This document shows positions 35,441-46,577 of a DNA stretch of 64,000 nucleotides, one piece after another. How positions within the stretch are numbered: the stretch's first letter is position 1; each line of letters starts with the position of its first letter. Below the pieces are notes generated by a model that was not told the DNA's origin, searched no databases, and saw nothing but the letters and a program-made list of their open reading frames with translations. The DNA is from Halorubrum sp. 48-1-W (GTDB lineage Archaea > Halobacteriota > Halobacteria > Halobacteriales > Haloferacaceae): contig NZ_QMIM01000011.1 in assembly GCF_003287355.1 (NCBI RefSeq), forward strand, positions 80,751 to 144,750. The letters run 5' to 3'. Position numbers and translations under genes: made by a program.

Positions 35441-36469
35441 ATGAGTGAAAGCGAAGACGCAAACACGAACGCGAGTACAGGCGCAGATATCGAGACGGAC
35501 ATCTTCTCGGAGAGAAAACAGCTGAAGCCCTACGAGTACAGCGAGTTTCTCGACTACGTCGAGGCGATCCGGAACAGCTACTGGGTACACACGGAGTTCA
35601 ATTTCGACGGAGATGTCCAAGACTTCAAGGTCAACACGACTCCTGCTGAGCGGACCGTTATCAAGCGGACGATGTTGGCTATCGCGCAGATCGAGGTGCA
35701 AGTGAAGACGTTTTGGTCGGATATCTACGAGGAGATGCCCAAAGCCGAGGTCGGGAACGTGGGTATGACCTTTGCGGAAAGCGAGGTGCGGCACATGGAT
35801 GCCTACAGTCACCTACTCGACGTCTTAGGGATCACGGACGATTTCGAGCAGGTAACTGAGGAGCCAGCGATCAAAGAGCGGATCGAGTATCTCGATGAGT
35901 ATCTGGAGAAGAGCGAGAGCGACGACGAACGAGAGTACGTGATGAGCATCCTGCTGTTCAGTACGTTCGTCGAACACGTATCGCTATTCAGCCAGTTCCT
36001 CGTAATGACAAGCTTCGACAAGCACGAAAAGAAGTTCAAGGGAATAGCGAACGCGGTCGAAGCAACCAGCAAAGAGGAGCAGATTCACGGGCTGTTCGGG
36101 GTTGAGCTGGTGGAGACGATCAGAGAGGAGAACCCGGACCTCTTCGATGACGACTTCGGGGCGGACGTCCGGGAGGCCTGTCAGCAGGCCTACGAGGCAG
36201 AGATGGAGATACTGGATTGGATATTCGCCGACGGCGAGCTGGATTTCCTTCCCAGAGCGCATGTCGACGCGTTTCTGCGAGATCGGTTCAATCAGAGTCT
36301 CGAAACCGTCGGCGTTGAACCGATATTCGAGACGGACGACGACCTGCTTGAGGAGACGCGCTGGTTCGACGAGGACGTTATGATGACGAAGGATAACGAC
36401 TTCTTCAGCAAGCGGTCGACCACGTACAACAAACACACACAGAGCGTTACCGCCGAGGACATGTTCTAA
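35441..36469 (+). CDS. nrdB: class I ribonucleotide reductase, beta (radical-generating) subunit
   Basis: A 342-residue ferritin-like diiron subunit. Metal ligands can be placed: Glu in AIAQIEVQVK (in place of the E. coli Asp84), Glu and His in SEVRHMDAY, Glu in FSTFVEHVSL, and Glu and His in SKEEQIHGLF. The radical-site Tyr is in HMDAY, four residues after the ligand His as in class Ia. With NrdA it reduces ribonucleotides for DNA synthesis. Codons such as AGA, AGC and ATA and lower GC set this gene and nrdA apart from all neighbours, suggesting transfer, possibly from a virus or plasmid. nrdA starts 2 bp after the stop. Confidence 0.9.
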   Translation: MSESEDANTNASTGADIETDIFSERKQLKPYEYSEFLDYVEAIRNSYWVHTEFNFDGDVQDFKVNTTPAERTVIKRTMLAIAQIEVQVKTFWSDIYEEMPKAEVGNVGMTFAESEVRHMDAYSHLLDVLGITDDFEQVTEEPAIKERIEYLDEYLEKSESDDEREYVMSILLFSTFVEHVSLFSQFLVMTSFDKHEKKFKGIANAVEATSKEEQIHGLFGVELVETIREENPDLFDDDFGADVREACQQAYEAEMEILDWIFADGELDFLPRAHVDAFLRDRFNQSLETVGVEPIFETDDDLLEETRWFDEDVMMTKDNDFFSKRSTTYNKHTQSVTAEDMF

Positions 36470-36470
36470 A

Positions 36471-38159
36471 ATGGCACAAACAGAACTCGACAGCGTTGAG
36501 CAACAACATACCGAACCGTTTTACTGGCTGAACGAGGACAGCAGGGAGTTCCTTAGAGAGGGGTACCTGCTTGACGGCGTCGAAGCGGAAGAGAGAGTCA
36601 GACAGATAGCGGAGCGCGCCGAAGAGATCTTGGGTGAGGAAGGCTTCGCGGACAAGTTCTACGAGTACATGAGCCGCGGCTTCTACAGTCTCGCCAGCCC
36701 AGTATGGTCCAACTTCGGACTGGACAGGGGCCTTCCTATCAGTTGCTTCGGTAGCTACATGCAGGATAACATAGAGAGCATCCTCTACACCCAAGCCGAG
36801 GTGGGTGAAATGACCAAGCAGGGTGGGGGCACGAGCGGATACTTCGGTGAGCTGCGGCCGCGGGGCAGTCCGATAACGAACAACGGCAAGAGCAACGGGA
36901 GTTACAGTTTCACAGAGCTGTTCGATACGATCATCAACGTCATCAGCCAGGGAGAAACCCGGAGGGGGCAGTTCGCCGGCTATATCGACGTCGAACATGA
37001 TGACTTGGAAGAATGGCTTAACATCAAAACCGAAGGGGACCCAGTACAGGACATCTACTACGGCGTCATCATCGGGGACGACTGGTTTCAGTCGATGATT
37101 GACGGCGACGAAGAGAAGCGAGAGACCTGGGCGGATATCATCGAGACCCGGATCAATATCGGCGTTCCGTATATCATCTTCCGGGGGAATATGAACGAGG
37201 GGAAACCACAGGTCTACAAGGACAAAGACTATCAAATAAACGCGTCCAACCTGTGTACCGAGATAGCACTGCCAGCCACGGCGGACGAGAGCTTCGTCTG
37301 CTGTCTCTCAAGTATGAACGCTCTCCACTACGACGAATGGAAGGACACCGATGCGGTGGAGACTCTGACGCGGTTTCTGGACGCGGTGATGGAGGAATTC
37401 ATCCAGCTCACGGAGGGAGTACAGTTCATGGAGCGGGCTGTGCGGTTTGCGAAGAGACACAGAGCGATAGGAATCGGCGTCCTCGGTTGGCACAGCTACC
37501 TCCAGAGCAACATGATTCCCTTCGACAGCATGGAGGCGATGGAGAAGAACGGAGAGATGTTCCGGACGATCAAAGAGCGAAGTTACGAGGCGAGTGAAGC
37601 GCTTGCCGATGAGTTCGGGGAGCCAGAGGTTCTTGAGGGCTACGGCAGGCGGAATACGACGACGATGAGCGTGGCTCCGACAAAATCGAGCAGCGTCATT
37701 CTGGGTCAGGTCAGTCCGAGCATCGAGCCGCTGAAAGCGAACTACTTCGTGCGAGACAGTGCGAAGCTAAAGTCGACGCAAAAAAACAGGTTTCTTCAGG
37801 CGATACTGGCGGAGAGGGGCAAAGACACCCGCGAAGTCTGGGACAGCATCGCGAATAAGGACGGGAGCGTTCAACATCTCGACTGTTTGACGGACGAAGA
37901 GAAAGAGGTGTTCAAGACCTTCGCCGAGATACCGCAGATGGCGATCATCAATCAGGCAGCACAGAGACAAAAATACATAGACCAAGCGCAGAGCGTGAAC
38001 GTCTCGATCGACCCGAGTGAAGTGAGCGTCAAGGAGATCAATCAGCTCTACATAGAAGCTTGGAAGAAGGGGGTCAAGAGCCTCTACTATCAGAACAGCG
38101 TGAATGCCGCACAGAAATTCAGTCGGGATATTCTCGAGTGTAGAGCCTGTGAGAGCTGA
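36471..38159 (+). CDS. nrdA: class I ribonucleotide reductase, alpha (catalytic) subunit, short form
   Basis: A 562-residue catalytic subunit, clearly shorter than the usual 700-800 residues because the N-terminal ATP-cone is absent, so dATP overall inhibition through a cone is not expected. Catalytic residues are visible: Cys92 (PISCFGSY), Asn260-x-Cys262-x-Glu264 (SNLCTEI), Cys277 or 278 (SFVCCLSS), the paired Tyr in VKSLYYQNS, and the C-terminal CRACES pair for reduction by thioredoxin or glutaredoxin. TTTMSVAPTKSSSVILGQVSPSIEP is the substrate/effector region. Codon use matches nrdB rather than the chromosome around it. Confidence 0.92.
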   Translation: MAQTELDSVEQQHTEPFYWLNEDSREFLREGYLLDGVEAEERVRQIAERAEEILGEEGFADKFYEYMSRGFYSLASPVWSNFGLDRGLPISCFGSYMQDNIESILYTQAEVGEMTKQGGGTSGYFGELRPRGSPITNNGKSNGSYSFTELFDTIINVISQGETRRGQFAGYIDVEHDDLEEWLNIKTEGDPVQDIYYGVIIGDDWFQSMIDGDEEKRETWADIIETRINIGVPYIIFRGNMNEGKPQVYKDKDYQINASNLCTEIALPATADESFVCCLSSMNALHYDEWKDTDAVETLTRFLDAVMEEFIQLTEGVQFMERAVRFAKRHRAIGIGVLGWHSYLQSNMIPFDSMEAMEKNGEMFRTIKERSYEASEALADEFGEPEVLEGYGRRNTTTMSVAPTKSSSVILGQVSPSIEPLKANYFVRDSAKLKSTQKNRFLQAILAERGKDTREVWDSIANKDGSVQHLDCLTDEEKEVFKTFAEIPQMAIINQAAQRQKYIDQAQSVNVSIDPSEVSVKEINQLYIEAWKKGVKSLYYQNSVNAAQKFSRDILECRACES

Positions 38160-38203
38160 TCGCCACTCGTAGCGGCTCGCCTACCGTCACAGTCAACCCG
38201 TCT

Positions 38204-38267
38204 CCGCCTCGGGATCGATGTCCGGTCCGCCTCGGGATCGATGTCCGGTCCGCCTCGGGATCGATGT
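38204..38267. repeat. 23-bp tandem repeat, 2.8 copies, between nrdA and the stomatin gene
   Basis: Unit CCGCCTCGGGATCGATGTCC plus GGT at 38204-38226 and 38227-38249, with an 18-bp partial third at 38250-38267. It lies 45 bp after the nrdA stop, at the right boundary of the base-composition anomaly. Confidence 0.95.
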
Positions 38268-38365
38268 CTTCGGCTCCGGGAACGTCACCGATCCATGCGG
38301 CGGCGCCGCGATCGCGGTGCCGGCGATCTTCTCCGTCGACGACGTGTGGCAACCGTGAGTCGGGC

Positions 38366-39595
38366 TTACGTTCCCGGTCGCTCGCTTTCGGTCTCCAGTT
38401 CGATGTCGCGGTCGGCCTCGCGGGTCGTCGCCTCCTGTTTGGCGAGGTCGACGTCGCGGGCCGTGTCGGCGTCCCGCGTCTCGTCGGTCCGCAGGTCGCT
38501 GTCGGCCACCGTATCGAGCTGTTCGAGGGCGCTCTCGATGTCCTCCAAGCCGAGCATCTTCTCCGTCTCCTCGTCGAACTCCTTGCTCGCTAACCCCTCC
38601 ATCTGCTGGACATCGGAGCCGGAGAGCGCCTTGCCGTAGCGGCCGACGAGGCTCGTGAGCTCCTGGGGGAGGACGAACGTGGTGGACTCGCCTTTTCCGA
38701 TCTCCGCGAGCGTCTCCATGCCGCGCTCGATGATGGCGCGTTCGCCCATCGATTCCGCGGAGCGCGCGCGCAGCACGGTCGATATCGCGTCCCCCTGCGC
38801 CTCGAGGATCTGGCTCTGTTTTTCCCCCTGTGCGCGGATGATGTTCGACTGTTTGTCACCCTCGGCCTGCTCGACGGCGGAGCGGCGTTCCCCCTGCGCT
38901 TCGAGGATCATCGCCCGCCGCCGGCGTTCGGCGCCGGTCTGTTGTTCCATCGCGCGCTGGACCTCCTGGGAGGGGCTCACCTCGCGGACCTCGACGCCCT
39001 CGACGCGGATCCCCCACTCGTCGGTCGGCTCGTCCAGCTCCTCGTTGATCCGGTCGTTGATCTGCTCGCGCCGGGAGAGCGTGTCGTCGAGCTCCATGTC
39101 GCCGAGGACGGCCCGGAGCGTGGTCTGCGCGAGGTTGGAGGTCGCGTTCTTGTAGTCGTCGACCTCGAGGAAGGCCTTCTTCGCGTCCATCACCTTGATG
39201 TACACCACGGCGTCGGCGGTCACCGGCGAGTTGTCCCGCGTGATCGCCTCCTGACGGGGCACGTCCAGCGTCTGCGTCCGCATGTCGAACGCGTACGTCC
39301 GCGAGACGAACGGCGGGATGAGGTGGACGCCGGGCTCCAACAGCTCCCGGTACTCGCCGAACACCGTCAACGCCTCCTTCTCGTAGGCGTCGACGATCTC
39401 GACCGCGCTGGCGACGGTGACCAACGCGAGCAGGACCGCCAGCACGCCGACCCCGTAGACGAGGCTCTGGCTCAACACCGCGAACCCGACGACCAGCGCG
39501 AACGCCAGCGCCGTGTACTGCCAGACCGAGTCGGGGATCCCGCCGGCCAGGTCGCCGAGCTCCGGAGGGCCACCCCGCGGACCTTGTGTTCCCAT
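38366..39595 (-). CDS. SPFH/band 7 (stomatin-like) membrane protein
   Basis: A 409-residue protein with two N-terminal hydrophobic segments (residues ~25-65) then an SPFH domain: EIVDAYEKEALTVFGEYRELLEPGVHLIPPFV, MRTQTLDVPRQEAITRDNSPVTADAVVYIKV, and WGIRVEGVEVREVSPSQEVQRAMEQQTGAERRRRAMILEAQGE. A long coiled coil (AEGDKQSNIIRAQGEKQSQILEAQGDA) and an acidic, charged tail follow. Stomatins scaffold membrane microdomains and often associate with proteases. No nfeD-type protease gene is adjacent. ATG 39595 is used; a decayed copy of the 3' end sits beyond the RNR genes. Confidence 0.9.
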   Translation of the reverse strand: MGTQGPRGGPPELGDLAGGIPDSVWQYTALAFALVVGFAVLSQSLVYGVGVLAVLLALVTVASAVEIVDAYEKEALTVFGEYRELLEPGVHLIPPFVSRTYAFDMRTQTLDVPRQEAITRDNSPVTADAVVYIKVMDAKKAFLEVDDYKNATSNLAQTTLRAVLGDMELDDTLSRREQINDRINEELDEPTDEWGIRVEGVEVREVSPSQEVQRAMEQQTGAERRRRAMILEAQGERRSAVEQAEGDKQSNIIRAQGEKQSQILEAQGDAISTVLRARSAESMGERAIIERGMETLAEIGKGESTTFVLPQELTSLVGRYGKALSGSDVQQMEGLASKEFDEETEKMLGLEDIESALEQLDTVADSDLRTDETRDADTARDVDLAKQEATTREADRDIELETESERPGT

Positions 39596-39718
39596 ACACA
39601 ACGTTACGGTTCGACGACGTTAACAGTTCGCACGAAACCGCACTCCGCAGATCCGAGCTACCGGTAGCATACGCGAACGTCTGCCGGGTTTAACCCACCC
39701 CGGAACGGAGGGGTCTAC

Positions 39719-41023
39719 ATGCCGACCGACGAGGACGACGACGGCCACGAGTTCCGCACGCGAAGCGTTCACGCCGGGTCGACACCGGACCCCACGACCG
39801 GGGCGCGCGCGACGCCCATCTACCAGACGACCGCCTACGAGTTCGACGACGCCGACCACGCCGCACGGCTGTTCGCGCTGGAGGAGGCCGGCAACGTCTA
39901 CTCGCGGATCATGAACCCGACGAACGCCGCCTTGGAGGAGCGGATCGCCTCCCTCGAGGGCGGCGTGGCCGCGATCGCCACCGCCTCGGGAATGGCGGCG
40001 CTCGACCTCGCGACGTTCATGCTGGCTTCGGCCGGCGACAACGTCGTCACCTCCTCGGCGCTGTACGGCGGCACCTACACCTACCTCACCCACTCCGTCG
40101 AGCGACGTGGCGTGTCGACGCGGTTCGTCGACCCGCTCGACTACGAGGGGTACGCCGACGCGATCGACGACGACACCGCCTACGTCCACCTCGAGACGAT
40201 CGGCAACCCGTCGCTCGTCACCCCCGACATCGAGCGGGTCGCCGAGATCGCCCACGAGCACGGCGTGCCGCTCTTCGTCGACAACACGTTCGCGACGCCG
40301 TACCTCTGTCGACCCATAGAGCACGGCGCGGACCTCGTCTGGGAGTCGACGACCAAGTGGCTCACCGGCAACGGGACCACGATCGGCGGGATCCTCGTCG
40401 ACGGCGGCTCCTTCCCCTGGGGCGAGTACCCCGAGAAGTTCCCGGAGATAGCCCAGGACAACCCCGCCTACCACGGGATCAACTACGTCGACGCGTTCGG
40501 CGACACGGCGTTCACGTTCGCGGCGGTGACCCGGGGGCTACGCGACCTGGGTAACCAGCAGGCCCCCTTCGACGCGTGGAACACGCTCCAGCAGACCGAG
40601 TCGCTCCCGCTGCGGATGGAGCGCCACTGTGAGAACGCCGGGATCGTCGCGGAGTACCTCGAGGGACACGAGGACGTGGCGTGGGTGAACTACCCCGGGT
40701 TGGAGAGCCACGAGACCCACGAGGAGGCGGGCGAGTACCTCGAGGGCGGGTACGGCGGCATGATCGCGTTCGGGCTTGCGGGCGGCTTCGAGACCGCGAA
40801 GGCGACCGTCGAGAACGCGGAACTCGCCTCACTCCTGGCGAACGTCGGCGACGCGAAGACGCTCGTGATCCACCCCGGCTCGACGACGCATCAGCAGTTG
40901 ACGGAGGAAGAACGGGAGGCTGCGGGCGTCACCGGCGACATGGTGCGGCTCTCGGTCGGGATCGAGGACCCCGCCGACATCGTCGCGGACCTGGAGACGG
41001 CGATAGAGACTGCGACCGAGTGA
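39719..41023 (+). CDS. O-acetylhomoserine aminocarboxypropyltransferase/cysteine synthase-like PLP enzyme
   Basis: A 434-residue Cys/Met-metabolism PLP enzyme. It has FRTRSVHAGSTPDPTTGARATPIYQTTAYEF, YSRIMNPTNAALEERIASLEGG, SALYGGTYTYL, VDNTFATPYLCRPIEHGAD and the Schiff-base Lys in ESTTKWLTGNGTTIGG; the C-terminal GDAKTLVIHPGSTTHQQL is also typical. The length and the NVYSR..NPT block fit the MetY (homocysteine synthase) subgroup, which makes homocysteine from O-acetylhomoserine and sulfide. No metX is adjacent, so substrate assignment rests on family only. Confidence 0.9.
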   Translation: MPTDEDDDGHEFRTRSVHAGSTPDPTTGARATPIYQTTAYEFDDADHAARLFALEEAGNVYSRIMNPTNAALEERIASLEGGVAAIATASGMAALDLATFMLASAGDNVVTSSALYGGTYTYLTHSVERRGVSTRFVDPLDYEGYADAIDDDTAYVHLETIGNPSLVTPDIERVAEIAHEHGVPLFVDNTFATPYLCRPIEHGADLVWESTTKWLTGNGTTIGGILVDGGSFPWGEYPEKFPEIAQDNPAYHGINYVDAFGDTAFTFAAVTRGLRDLGNQQAPFDAWNTLQQTESLPLRMERHCENAGIVAEYLEGHEDVAWVNYPGLESHETHEEAGEYLEGGYGGMIAFGLAGGFETAKATVENAELASLLANVGDAKTLVIHPGSTTHQQLTEEEREAAGVTGDMVRLSVGIEDPADIVADLETAIETATE

Positions 41024-41044
41024 GGAGGGCCTCCCGACGGACGC

Positions 41045-42244
41045 TCACGCCGGCATCAGCCGCACGACCGGGGCGTCGCCGGCGTCGACCGCGACGTAGA
41101 GGTGGCCCGTGTCGGGAGCCTCGGCGACGGTGCGGACCCGCCACCCCCGGTCGGCGAGCAACCGCTCCTCGCCGGTCACCGTGCTCCCCTCGACGGTGAG
41201 GCGCCCGAGCGCCCGCACAGCGAGCCCGCCGACGAACAGGTCCCCCTCCCAGTCGGGGAACGCGGTCCCGGTACAGAACGTCATCCCGCCGGGCGGGAAG
41301 CCGCCGCTCCCGCAGGGCCACGAGTACGCCGGGGCGGTCACGTCCTCGCGGTCGTCGTGGGAGACGCCGATGGGCTCGCCCGAGTCGTAGGTACACCCCT
41401 CGTCTGCGACCGGCCAGCCGTAGTTTTCCCCCTCACGTATCACGTTTATCTCGTCGCCGTCCCGCTCGCCGTACTCGCTCTCCCAGAGCGCCCCCGTCTC
41501 GGGGTGGACCGTCAACCCCTGCGCGTTGCGGTGGCCGAAGCTGAAGATCGGATCCCGCGCGTCGGGGTCGTCGACGAACGGGTTGTCGTCGGGGACCGAC
41601 CCGTCCGCAGTGAGCCGGAGGGTCTTGCCGAGTTCGACGCCGAGGTCCTGGGCGACGTGGTCCGGGCCGAAATCCTTGAACTGGCGGTCGCCGACGGTCA
41701 CGTACAGCCGGCCGTCGTCGCCGAAGACGACCCGCGACCCGTAGTGGCCCGTCGAGTCGACGAAGGGCTCGGCGACGTGGAGCACCTCGAACCCCTCCAG
41801 CCGGGCGGACTCCGGGTCGAGCCGTCCGCGGCCGAGGTGGGTGGCCGTGTCGCCGTCGGCGTTCGCCGCCGAGTACGTGAGGTACGTCCAGCGCCGGTCC
41901 GGATACTCGGGGTGGAGCGCGACGTCGAGGAGGCCGCCCTGGCCGCGAGCGTCGACCGCCGGGGTCCCCTCGACGACCCGGAGGTCGCCCGATCCGCGGT
42001 CGACGAGGTCCAGCGTCCCGGCGCGCTCGGTGACGAGGAGGTCGCCGTCGGGGAGGAACGCGAGCGCCCAGGGGTGTTCGAACCCGGACGCGACGGTCTC
42101 GACCGCGTACGCGTCGGACGACGTGTCGCCGTCATCGACGCCGTCGCCGGTAGGATCGTCGGGCCTGCCCTCGGGGGCCGTACAGCCGGCGAGCGTGCCG
42201 GTCCCGGCGAGGCCCGCGAGCGAGAGGAATCGGCGTCGGTCCAT
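41045..42244 (-). CDS. PQQ-dependent sugar dehydrogenase-like Tat lipoprotein
   Basis: A 399-residue extracellular beta-propeller of the soluble aldose/glucose sugar dehydrogenase family. A twin-arginine signal DRRRFLSLAG and lipobox LAGC (Cys21) start the protein. Then VASGFEHPWALAFLPDGDLLVTERAGTLDLV, GQGGLLDVALHPEYP, YGSRVVFGDDGRLYVTVGDR, FSFGHRNAQGLTVHPETGALWESEYG, and GENYGWP follow the family closely. PQQ binding is expected but haloarchaea may use another cofactor or act as a lectin-like propeller. Upstream of the ABC-2 exporter on the same strand. Confidence 0.9.
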   Translation of the reverse strand: MDRRRFLSLAGLAGTGTLAGCTAPEGRPDDPTGDGVDDGDTSSDAYAVETVASGFEHPWALAFLPDGDLLVTERAGTLDLVDRGSGDLRVVEGTPAVDARGQGGLLDVALHPEYPDRRWTYLTYSAANADGDTATHLGRGRLDPESARLEGFEVLHVAEPFVDSTGHYGSRVVFGDDGRLYVTVGDRQFKDFGPDHVAQDLGVELGKTLRLTADGSVPDDNPFVDDPDARDPIFSFGHRNAQGLTVHPETGALWESEYGERDGDEINVIREGENYGWPVADEGCTYDSGEPIGVSHDDREDVTAPAYSWPCGSGGFPPGGMTFCTGTAFPDWEGDLFVGGLAVRALGRLTVEGSTVTGEERLLADRGWRVRTVAEAPDTGHLYVAVDAGDAPVVRLMPA

Positions 42245-42308
42245 GGACGGACGGTGGGTCGGCGCGGGGATGAACCACACGGTGGTCGTGAGACCGGGAG
42301 AGGTCGCG

Positions 42309-43124
42309 TCAGAGGTCTTCGCGGTCGAACTTCAACAGGCCGGCCAGCGGCGGCGCGAGCGCCCAGAAGACCAGCATCGCGACCGCGGAGACCTGCCGGT
42401 TCGCCGACTCGCCGGAGAACAGCTGGTCGGCGAGGAAGCCGTTCGCGAGCACCTCGATCCCGGTCGTCGGGTTCGCGACCTCGAGGAACGTCTGGATCTG
42501 TCGCATCGAGACGGGGAGCGCCTCGATGGGACCGGAGAAGGCGCCGATCACGCGCCCGGTGAACAGTCCCCACAACAGCACGAAGAGGGCGTAGACGCCG
42601 ATCCCGGCGATCAGCGCGCGCTGGCGGGTCGCCACGGCGGCCGAACAGCCGACCGCGATGGCGACGAACACCACCCCGAGCGCCGCGGCGAAGACGGTGT
42701 ACCCGAGGAACGAGCCCGCGTTGAACGTCACCGGGACGACGATCAACACGAGCGCGGGCAGGAGGAAGCCGGCGAAGACCGCGAGCGCCAACGCGGCGCT
42801 CCGCCCGAGCACCTTGCCGAAGACGACGTCCGCCCGCGAGTGGGGCAACGAGAGGAGCAGTTTCAGCGAGCCGGACTCGCGCTCGCCGCTCACGGCGTTG
42901 TACCCGACGACGACGCCCACGAGCGGGACCAGGCCGGTGACGAGCACCGGGCCGACGAACGTGCTCAAGAGGAGCTCCGTCGCGAACTGGTCGGCCTGCC
43001 CCTGGGGACGGACGACGTACGCGAAGACGGCGACGAGGAGCGAGAACAGCGCGACGAGAAGCACCATCCCGCGCGAGCGGACCGTGTCCTGGAAGTCCTT
43101 GTTCGCGACCGCGAGGAGGCTCAC
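42309..43124 (-). CDS. ABC-2 type transporter permease (NosY-like)
   Basis: A 271-residue membrane protein with six predicted helices. It starts MSLLAVANKDFQDTVRSRGMVLLVALFSLLVAVFAYVV and carries GYNAVSGERESGSLKLLLSLPHSRADVVFGKVLGR, the coupling-helix block of the NosY/ABC-2 family. It works with the ATPase encoded immediately upstream; its ATG overlaps that gene's stop by four bases. The exported substrate is unknown; no nos genes are nearby, so a role in copper-site assembly is not supported. Confidence 0.9.
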   Translation of the reverse strand: MSLLAVANKDFQDTVRSRGMVLLVALFSLLVAVFAYVVRPQGQADQFATELLLSTFVGPVLVTGLVPLVGVVVGYNAVSGERESGSLKLLLSLPHSRADVVFGKVLGRSAALALAVFAGFLLPALVLIVVPVTFNAGSFLGYTVFAAALGVVFVAIAVGCSAAVATRQRALIAGIGVYALFVLLWGLFTGRVIGAFSGPIEALPVSMRQIQTFLEVANPTTGIEVLANGFLADQLFSGESANRQVSAVAMLVFWALAPPLAGLLKFDREDL

Positions 43125-44074
43125 GCGTCCACCCCTCCGACGGCCGGGTCCTCCCGTCCGGTCGGCGTCGCCTCGCCCTCCGTGTACGCCAAGAAGAGGT
43201 CCTCGAGCGACGCCTCCGACGTGTGGAAGTCGTCGACGACGGCCCCGGCGTCCTCGGCTGCGGCGATGACCCGCGTCTTCACGCCGGGGTCACAGCTCAC
43301 GAGGAGCGTGTCGCCGTCGGCGTCCACCCGGTCGACGCCCTCCACCGCGCGGACCGCGTCGAGGACGTCGTCGGACGGGGCGTCGACGGTCACCTCCAGC
43401 GTCTCACCGTCGCCGACCGCCTCTCGGAGCCCCTCGATGGAGTCCTCGGCGACGAGCTCGCCCGCCCGGAGGATGCCGACGCGGTCACAGACCGCCTCGA
43501 CCTGTGCGAGCACGTGCGAGGAGAAGAAGACGGTCGCACCGCGGTCGGCCTCCGCGGTGACGATCTCGCGCATGTCCTTCACGCCCGCGGGGTCCAGCCC
43601 CGAGGACGGCTCGTCGAGGATCAGAAGCTCCGGCTCGCCGACCAGCGCCATCCCGAGTGCGAGCCGCTGGCGCATCCCCTTGGAGTAGCCGCCGGCCTTG
43701 CGGTCGGCGTCCTCGAGGAGGCCGACCCGGTCGAGGACGGCGTCGGGGTCGACGTCGACCTCCTTCGACTCGATGGCGAACTCGACGTGTTTCCGGCCGG
43801 AGAGCCGGTCGTACACGGAGAACCCGTCCGGGAGGACGCCGGTCCGCCGACGGATCTCGACGCTGTCGACGGTGGCGTCGCGCCCGAGCACCGTCACCGT
43901 CCCCTCGGTTGGCCTGACGAAATCGAGCACCATGTCGATGGTCGTCGACTTGCCGGCCCCGTTGGGGCCGAGGAAGCCGTACACCTCTCCCTCCTCGACC
44001 GTGAGGTCGAGGTCGCGCACGGCCGTGACACCCGGGAACTCCTTCGTCACGCCGCGCAGGTCGATGGCGGTCAT
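43121..44074 (-). CDS. ABC transporter ATP-binding protein (ABC-2 type)
   Basis: A 317-residue ATPase partner of the permease. It has TVEEGEVYGFLGPNGAGKSTTIDMVL (Walker A), GYSKGMRQRLALGMALVGEPELLILDEPSSGLDP (signature and Walker B) and FFSSHVLAQVEAVCDRVGIL (switch His). The C-terminal ~90 residues are an accessory ACT-like domain (LEVTVDAPSDDVLDAVRAVEGV). ATG 44074 follows the common start MTAIDLRGVTKEFPG, preferred to a start seven codons upstream. Confidence 0.93.
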   Translation of the reverse strand: MTAIDLRGVTKEFPGVTAVRDLDLTVEEGEVYGFLGPNGAGKSTTIDMVLDFVRPTEGTVTVLGRDATVDSVEIRRRTGVLPDGFSVYDRLSGRKHVEFAIESKEVDVDPDAVLDRVGLLEDADRKAGGYSKGMRQRLALGMALVGEPELLILDEPSSGLDPAGVKDMREIVTAEADRGATVFFSSHVLAQVEAVCDRVGILRAGELVAEDSIEGLREAVGDGETLEVTVDAPSDDVLDAVRAVEGVDRVDADGDTLLVSCDPGVKTRVIAAAEDAGAVVDDFHTSEASLEDLFLAYTEGEATPTGREDPAVGGVDA

Positions 44075-44157
44075 ACGTCCCCGTTCCCGTGGCATCCGAT
44101 AAAGGGCTGCGGGTCGTCACGACGAGGCACCCGAAACGGGCGTCACAACGGCGTTCA

Positions 44158-44222
44158 CCGCTGGCGGCCGTCGATCGTGGCCGGCCACGGGTCCGCCGCT
44201 GGTGGCCGTCGATCGTGGCCGG

Positions 44223-44250
<28 letters not shown>
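44158..44250. repeat. 38-bp imperfect tandem repeat at the 3' end of ligA
   Basis: Units at 44158-44195 and 44196-44233 differ at a few positions, with a 17-bp partial copy at 44234-44250. The right-hand copies encode the last residues of the ligase (GVAWPPAADA, stop at 44223); the left-hand copy is a duplicate downstream of the stop. Confidence 0.85.
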
Positions 44251-46379
<2,129 letters not shown>

Positions 46380-46403
46380 CGGGTCGTCGTAGGGGCGGTA
46401 TCC

Positions 46404-46412
46404 CTTAAAAAC
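46404..46412 (-). promoter_or_regulatory. TATA-like element of ligA
   Basis: GTTTTTAAG on the minus strand, 25-33 nt before the ligA ATG. Confidence 0.55.
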
Positions 46413-46577
46413 GACCGACGTCGAAACAGCCGAACTCCGGCCGGGGGAAGGCGTCGGCTCGATGCGGTCGACCCCGTGAAGGCGATCCGACGGACGCGGG
46501 GTTAACCGGAAGATAAGCTCCGCTGTGTGTGATATCGACCCACATATATAACCCATCGGCAGGGTATTGTCCCGAAC

